The notes beneath the pieces are model-generated. The model was not told the DNA's origin and ran no database searches. It saw only the letters and a list, made by a program, of their open reading frames with translations. This document shows positions 60,502 to 64,000 of a DNA stretch of 64,000 bases, in pieces. The stretch spans positions 1-64,000 of the forward strand of contig CAZQTW010000009.1 of NCBI GenBank assembly GCA_964596165.1, written 5' to 3'. The translations under genes were made by a program, and so were the position numbers. Position 1 is the stretch's first letter. Every line of letters begins with the position of its first letter. The stretch is from CAYUQT01 sp964596165 (lineage in GTDB: Bacteria; Planctomycetota; Phycisphaerae; UBA1845; JAFGLZ01).

Positions 60502-61839
60502 CTAGGCCTCGGCCTTGACCAATCGGTTTGGCCTGTCCCAAATGATCCGCGTGATGTACACGCGGTTGTTGGCCCCGCGGCTCTCCGTAAGCGCAAGGTC
60601 TCGCCAATTCTTCGCGTCGGCCTGCATGCACTCGGAGGTCGTCACCCACGACTCTCGCGGCGACACGTTGACCGTGCCGAAGTTGCCGAGCTGGGCGCCG
60701 CGGTTGGGAACCACCTCCTTCTCCGTCCGGCGGATCACGCAGAGCCGCTGCGGGTCCACCTGGGCCATGAACAGCGGCGCACGGTGGCGGATGATGTGGT
60801 CGTTGTTCGCCCCTCGCCGCGTGTACGACAGGAACAGCCCGTCGCTATGCGTCACCCAATGCTGTTGCGTGTTGTAACTGCCGAGGTCCTTGCCGTCGTC
60901 GAACACCCACGGGATGGGTTTCTCGAAGTGTAGGCCGTCGCGACCGACCGCGACATAGCCCTTGACGTCGTTCCGAAGCGTCAGGAAGAAACGCCCGTTG
61001 TACTGCGTCAAGGACGGCTCACAGAAGCCGCGTCTCACGGGGATCCGCAGCTCGTCGCCGTGCTCGAGGTACTTTAGTTCCGCCCCGTCGAACGAACACC
61101 GAACGACGGTGACAAACCAGCAGCCCCTTCCCGCATCCGTCGTCACAGACTTCTTCTCCAGGCAATACAGGGGCAGCAGGATCTCCCCGTTCGGCAGGTC
61201 CACGCGGTCCGTGCATCCGGCCGACGCATAGAAGAACAGCTCGCGATCAGGGATCCGCAGCGTCTTCCATTCCGACCAGGTGTGCGCCGCGGCGTCGTAC
61301 ACGGCATACACGACATCCAGCGTGTGCTTATCGTCCTCGATATAGTTCCCCTTCACGCCAGGGTGGTAGTTCCCGGTGTGGCCGGTCATCAGGAGCTTGC
61401 CCGTGGTCGCATGCCACGCCGGTGTCAGGTCGCATGGCCGGGCCTCGATGCCGTCGGAAAAGGGATGAGGGATCAGCGTCTTGATGACCGTCGGCTTGCT
61501 CCACGTTCGGCCCAGGTCGTCCGAGCGCATGTGGTAGATGCCCGTGAAGATGTCGCTGCCCCACACTTGGGACTCGGTCATAGTGAGCACGGCCGTCGAC
61601 GGCGGGATGATGCCGACCCTTGGCTGAAACCACTGGGTCTTGCGATCGTAGCCTTCGGAGACCACGTCGATCTTGACCCGGAAGCCGAGTGTGCCTGCAG
61701 CGCCGGTGGCCGGGGGCGAGGCTTCGGATGCGCCGAACGCCTGACTCGTGAGCCGATCCAATGTACCAAGTTCTGCGGCACAACCGCCGAGTCCTAGCAA
61801 CACCTGCCGTCGTGTCAACGCTGTCCCGACTCGCTTCAT
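60502..61839 (-). CDS. Tat-exported BNR/sialidase-like propeller protein
   Basis: The start at 61839 gives MKRVGTALTRRQVLLGLGGC, a Tat signal. The 445 residues contain MRSDDLGRTWSKPTVIKTLI, CSFDGAELKYLEHGDELRIP, VAVGRDGLHFEKPIPWVFDD and TRRGANNDHIIRHRAPLFMA, in line with a sialidase-type propeller, although only one Asp box is canonical. It is convergent with the GH28 gene (4-base gap). The function is unknown, probably exo-glycosidase-like. Confidence 0.7.
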   Translation of the reverse strand: MKRVGTALTRRQVLLGLGGCAAELGTLDRLTSQAFGASEASPPATGAAGTLGFRVKIDVVSEGYDRKTQWFQPRVGIIPPSTAVLTMTESQVWGSDIFTGIYHMRSDDLGRTWSKPTVIKTLIPHPFSDGIEARPCDLTPAWHATTGKLLMTGHTGNYHPGVKGNYIEDDKHTLDVVYAVYDAAAHTWSEWKTLRIPDRELFFYASAGCTDRVDLPNGEILLPLYCLEKKSVTTDAGRGCWFVTVVRCSFDGAELKYLEHGDELRIPVRRGFCEPSLTQYNGRFFLTLRNDVKGYVAVGRDGLHFEKPIPWVFDDGKDLGSYNTQQHWVTHSDGLFLSYTRRGANNDHIIRHRAPLFMAQVDPQRLCVIRRTEKEVVPNRGAQLGNFGTVNVSPRESWVTTSECMQADAKNWRDLALTESRGANNRVYITRIIWDRPNRLVKAEA

Positions 61840-62028
61840 GGCGCCGATCTCCGGTTGACCGATCTGTCGTGGTGGCACACCTGAGCTGCTGAATCGGTCA
61901 CATTCGTCACCTTATCACACGTGTAGTCAGCACGCCATTGGAACGTCGGCGAAGCTCGGGTGTGACGTCACTGCATGTCCTTCTTCCTTGCCGTAGCCGC
62001 CTCACACAGCATGAGGTAGAATGAGATC

Positions 62029-62418
62029 ATGGCAGACCGATCCAAAGACTGGCTTGTACAGGCGACTCGCAACCTCGAACAGGCGATGGACAGTGCGGCC
62101 GCCAAGAGGTACGAATGGGCGCGCTTCGCGGCTCAGCAAGCGGGCGAGCTTGCCGTCAAGGCTGTTCATCTGAGGCTCGGGCAGGAGGCCTGGGGGCATG
62201 TGGTGCGGCGATTGTTGGAGGAACTGCCCGCAAGCATCGTCGTTCCGTCCGCGCTGCTTGACTCGGCTCGAACCCTCGACCTGCACTACATACCGACGCG
62301 TTATCCCAATGCCCACGATGCAGGACCGCCGGGCGAGCACTATGGCCCGCTCCAAGCGGAGGAGGCCATTCGCCATGCCCGTGAGATCATTGAGTTCTGC
62401 CGTATTCAAATGGCCTGA
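62029..62418 (+). CDS. HEPN-domain protein (toxin of a HEPN/MNT pair)
   Basis: The 129-residue all-helical protein begins MADRSKDWLVQATRNLEQAM and contains WARFAAQQAGELAVKAVHLR. The RNase motif R-x4-H is in TRYPNAHDAG (Arg-Tyr-Pro-Asn-Ala-His). In this family it cuts RNA and is silenced by the partner MNT nucleotidyltransferase, which adds AMP to it. The frame overlaps the next gene by 44 bases. A TAGAAT hexamer (62017-62022) ends 6 bases before the ATG with no ribosome site. Confidence 0.8.
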   Translation: MADRSKDWLVQATRNLEQAMDSAAAKRYEWARFAAQQAGELAVKAVHLRLGQEAWGHVVRRLLEELPASIVVPSALLDSARTLDLHYIPTRYPNAHDAGPPGEHYGPLQAEEAIRHAREIIEFCRIQMA

Positions 62419-62740
62419 CCGCGACAGCGTGCTCGCCGCCGCCCGGTCATGGGCCGCATCGCTCAAACAAAGCGATCCGGCGGTCGAACAGGTGTGGTGC
62501 GTGGGATCGTATGCCCGCGGAGACTGGGGCGTCGGCAGTGATGTTGATCTTATCGTCGTCCTGAAATCCAGCGACCTGACGCCCGCCGAGCGGTATCGCC
62601 GATACTACCCCGACGCCCTGCCGATCTCGGCCGACCTCTGGGTTCACACCGTTTCAGAATTGCAGGGGCTTCAGGCCCGAGCGTCGGCGTTCTGGCAGCG
62701 GATTCTTAGTGAGAAGATCGTGCTCGTCGGCAGTGACTGA
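62375..62740 (+). CDS. MNT-type minimal nucleotidyltransferase (antitoxin)
   Basis: The ATG at 62375, inside the end of the HEPN gene, follows GGAGGAGG and gives 121 residues; GTG 62381 is an alternative. The motif GSYARGDWGVGSDVDL is the nucleotidyltransferase G-S-x-A-R-G-x5-S-D-x-D signature with two metal-binding Asp. In HEPN/MNT systems this enzyme AMPylates the HEPN toxin. The overlap with the HEPN gene is typical of such pairs. Confidence 0.82.
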   Translation: MPVRSLSSAVFKWPDRDSVLAAARSWAASLKQSDPAVEQVWCVGSYARGDWGVGSDVDLIVVLKSSDLTPAERYRRYYPDALPISADLWVHTVSELQGLQARASAFWQRILSEKIVLVGSD

Positions 62741-62848
62741 ATCTCATCGAATAAGTCCGCTCGCCCCAACCTCTCGATTCCTGACTGAGCGGCGGCAAGA
62801 CTTGTCCGAGCGCATGGCATGCCGGGGACCGTTCTCGCGGAAGACCAA

Positions 62849-64000
62849 TCAACGATCGCTCGCAGCCAGTTGCTCGATCAGCTTCATCACACCGTCCAGG
62901 ACCACGGCCTCGGCCTCGGGGGCGTAGGGTCCGGCCAGGCCATACATCCCGCCGTAATCGCTTGGCTCATAGCCGCCCTCGCGGACCCCCGCCGCCGTCG
63001 GCAGGTAGGCCGCACAGTCGTTCGCGTAGCCGATGACCATGCTGTTCGCCGGTCGCAGTTTCGCCTCGAGCTGAAGTCCGTATTCGACGAATGGTTCCGC
63101 GCCGAGGGCCACCAGTACGAAGGGCGTCTTGCTGCGGGCGCCGAGTCGCAACGCCTGGATCCGGAAAGGATGCGTCATGGGATCCTGGTCCCTCTTTATC
63201 GGTGCGGCGGCCACTGCGCATCCCGCCTCGATCGGCCCGGCGATCGGGTCGCCCGGCTTGACGAGCGCCCGCCCGACGGCATCGGCGATGTCGTGCCCGA
63301 ATCGATCGGCCATCTCGGGCGTGCCCTCAATCCAACCATCTCGTTCCTTGTTCAAGATCTGGATGCGGATGTTGCCCGCGCACCCCTGCACGAACACCGC
63401 CGTGGCGCCCGGGTGCTTCTTCTCGACGTACTTCCGCACATAGCTGGGATACTCGCCTCCAAGGTACTTCACGGCGGTCACCACCGGATGTGCGGCGTAT
63501 TCGATCAGGATGACACGCGGCTTGCCCTCCGGCGATTCGATGGCCACGACCCGCACCTTGAAATCGACCGCGCCGGTGTTGTTCGGTGATATGCCCAGCA
63601 TCTCGCCCTTGGGCCCCTTGCCCCGCCGATTGATGGCCACACTCGTGCAGACATCTTCGGTGTAACGCAGTCGGGCCGGTGCGAGCCGGCCGATCGCCTC
63701 GCCCACCGCTGCCACCGTCTGATTCACAAAGAACTCGGCGTAGTCCGCATCGAACAACTCCTTCGCGGGGGCTTCCTTCTCGATGATCGACGGACAGGCA
63801 TGGTTGTGAACCGCGTGCACGCAGACGGCGTTCGGGTGAATGCCACATTTCTCTTGAATCAATCCCCTGATCTTGTCGGCGGTCTCGTGCGTGATGATCA
63901 TCATGTCACAACTGATCAGCACGAACCGTTTACCCGCGGCGTCCTCGAGCACCAGCGCCTGCGTGCACATGTCCGAATAGATCTCGTTCGGCGGAACGCG
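62849..64000 (-). CDS. Neutral/alkaline ceramidase-like protein (truncated by window edge)
   Basis: The frame is open to the window end, so the N-terminus lies beyond it. The visible residues include VCVHAVHNHACPSI, a His pair resembling the zinc site of neutral ceramidases. AAHPVVTAVKYLGGEYPSYV and VFVQGCAGNIRIQI, the latter close to the family's GDVSPN-type region, follow. Later parts include FVLVALGAEPFVEYGLQLEA and MVIGYANDCAAYLPT. The family hydrolyses N-acyl sphingosines; Planctomycetes have many relatives whose substrates are not established. Confidence 0.75.
   Translation of the reverse strand, partial: RVPPNEIYSDMCTQALVLEDAAGKRFVLISCDMMIITHETADKIRGLIQEKCGIHPNAVCVHAVHNHACPSIIEKEAPAKELFDADYAEFFVNQTVAAVGEAIGRLAPARLRYTEDVCTSVAINRRGKGPKGEMLGISPNNTGAVDFKVRVVAIESPEGKPRVILIEYAAHPVVTAVKYLGGEYPSYVRKYVEKKHPGATAVFVQGCAGNIRIQILNKERDGWIEGTPEMADRFGHDIADAVGRALVKPGDPIAGPIEAGCAVAAAPIKRDQDPMTHPFRIQALRLGARSKTPFVLVALGAEPFVEYGLQLEAKLRPANSMVIGYANDCAAYLPTAAGVREGGYEPSDYGGMYGLAGPYAPEAEAVVLDGVMKLIEQLAASDR

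Noticed and set aside
58812..60596. 594-residue reverse-strand frame opposite the GH28 gene
   Set aside because: It is a codon shadow of the GH28 gene, which has a signal peptide, ribosome site and family motifs.
1..64000. CRISPR array, tRNA or rRNA genes
   Set aside because: I found no regularly spaced direct repeats and no cloverleaf with a GGTTCGA-type T arm and CCA-end pairing; absence by eye is not proof.

Overview
The window looks like a chromosomal piece of a GC-rich planctomycete (PVC group). This is an inference from content: exported sialidase-like, GH28, GH32-like and glucuronoyl-esterase-like enzymes with Sec or Tat signals, two PEP-CTERM proteins, a pseudopilin-like protein, FecR-like and ECF sigma genes, a YejM-like envelope protein, large AsmA-type proteins, and Asp-Pro-Asn rich hypothetical proteins. 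I see no rRNA, tRNA, CRISPR array, intact insertion sequence or phage module.

Layout. 1-2581: tail of an ECF sigma gene, a FecR/anti-sigma-like membrane protein, a pseudopilin-like protein and a PEP-CTERM protein on one strand. 2886-5420: a GH32-like secreted protein with a truncated end. 5642-10492: carB fused in frame to a membrane-anchored SGNH hydrolase. 10676-13665: the most unusual block, an operon of a soluble ABC ATPase, a G3E-type GTPase and a three-cluster Fe-S protein, closed by a convergent ribbon-helix-helix regulator and flanked by copies of one AT-rich box. 13818-21533: a small membrane protein, the YejM-like protein and three secreted propeller/sialidase-like genes. 21787-26734: an RND efflux operon led by a TetR regulator. 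26888-29728: an alpha/beta hydrolase and an ATPase/DUF4276 (TOPRIM-like) pair. 29738-41284: typA, a polysaccharide-synthesis group (DegT aminotransferase, CapD/WbpM-like dehydratase) and a giant GT-C/AsmA fusion. 41400-43855: two gene remnants, a cupin and a sugar isomerase. 43939-50394: a reverse-strand run of an S55 peptidase, a propeller protein, rpmH and a lipoprotein-like propeller. 50629-52643: rtcB and a membrane protein. 52867-64000: a carbohydrate/ester-degrading region interrupted by a HEPN/MNT pair.

How parts fit together. The TetR, adaptor and RND genes form one efflux unit. The ABC/GTPase/Fe-S/RHH block has the composition of a metallocentre-assembly system with its own regulator, but no target enzyme is visible nearby. 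The box TGTAAG(T)CATTT lies upstream of that operon, of the RHH gene and of the PEP-CTERM phosphatase gene, always pointing toward the gene, so they may share a regulator. At least three long genes (carB-SGNH, GT-C-AsmA, TIM-barrel-sialidase) are fusions of normally separate modules. Several genes have a TATAAT-like hexamer 6-9 bases before the start codon and no Shine-Dalgarno, suggesting leaderless mRNAs.

All family calls come from reading motifs by eye. No database search was possible.
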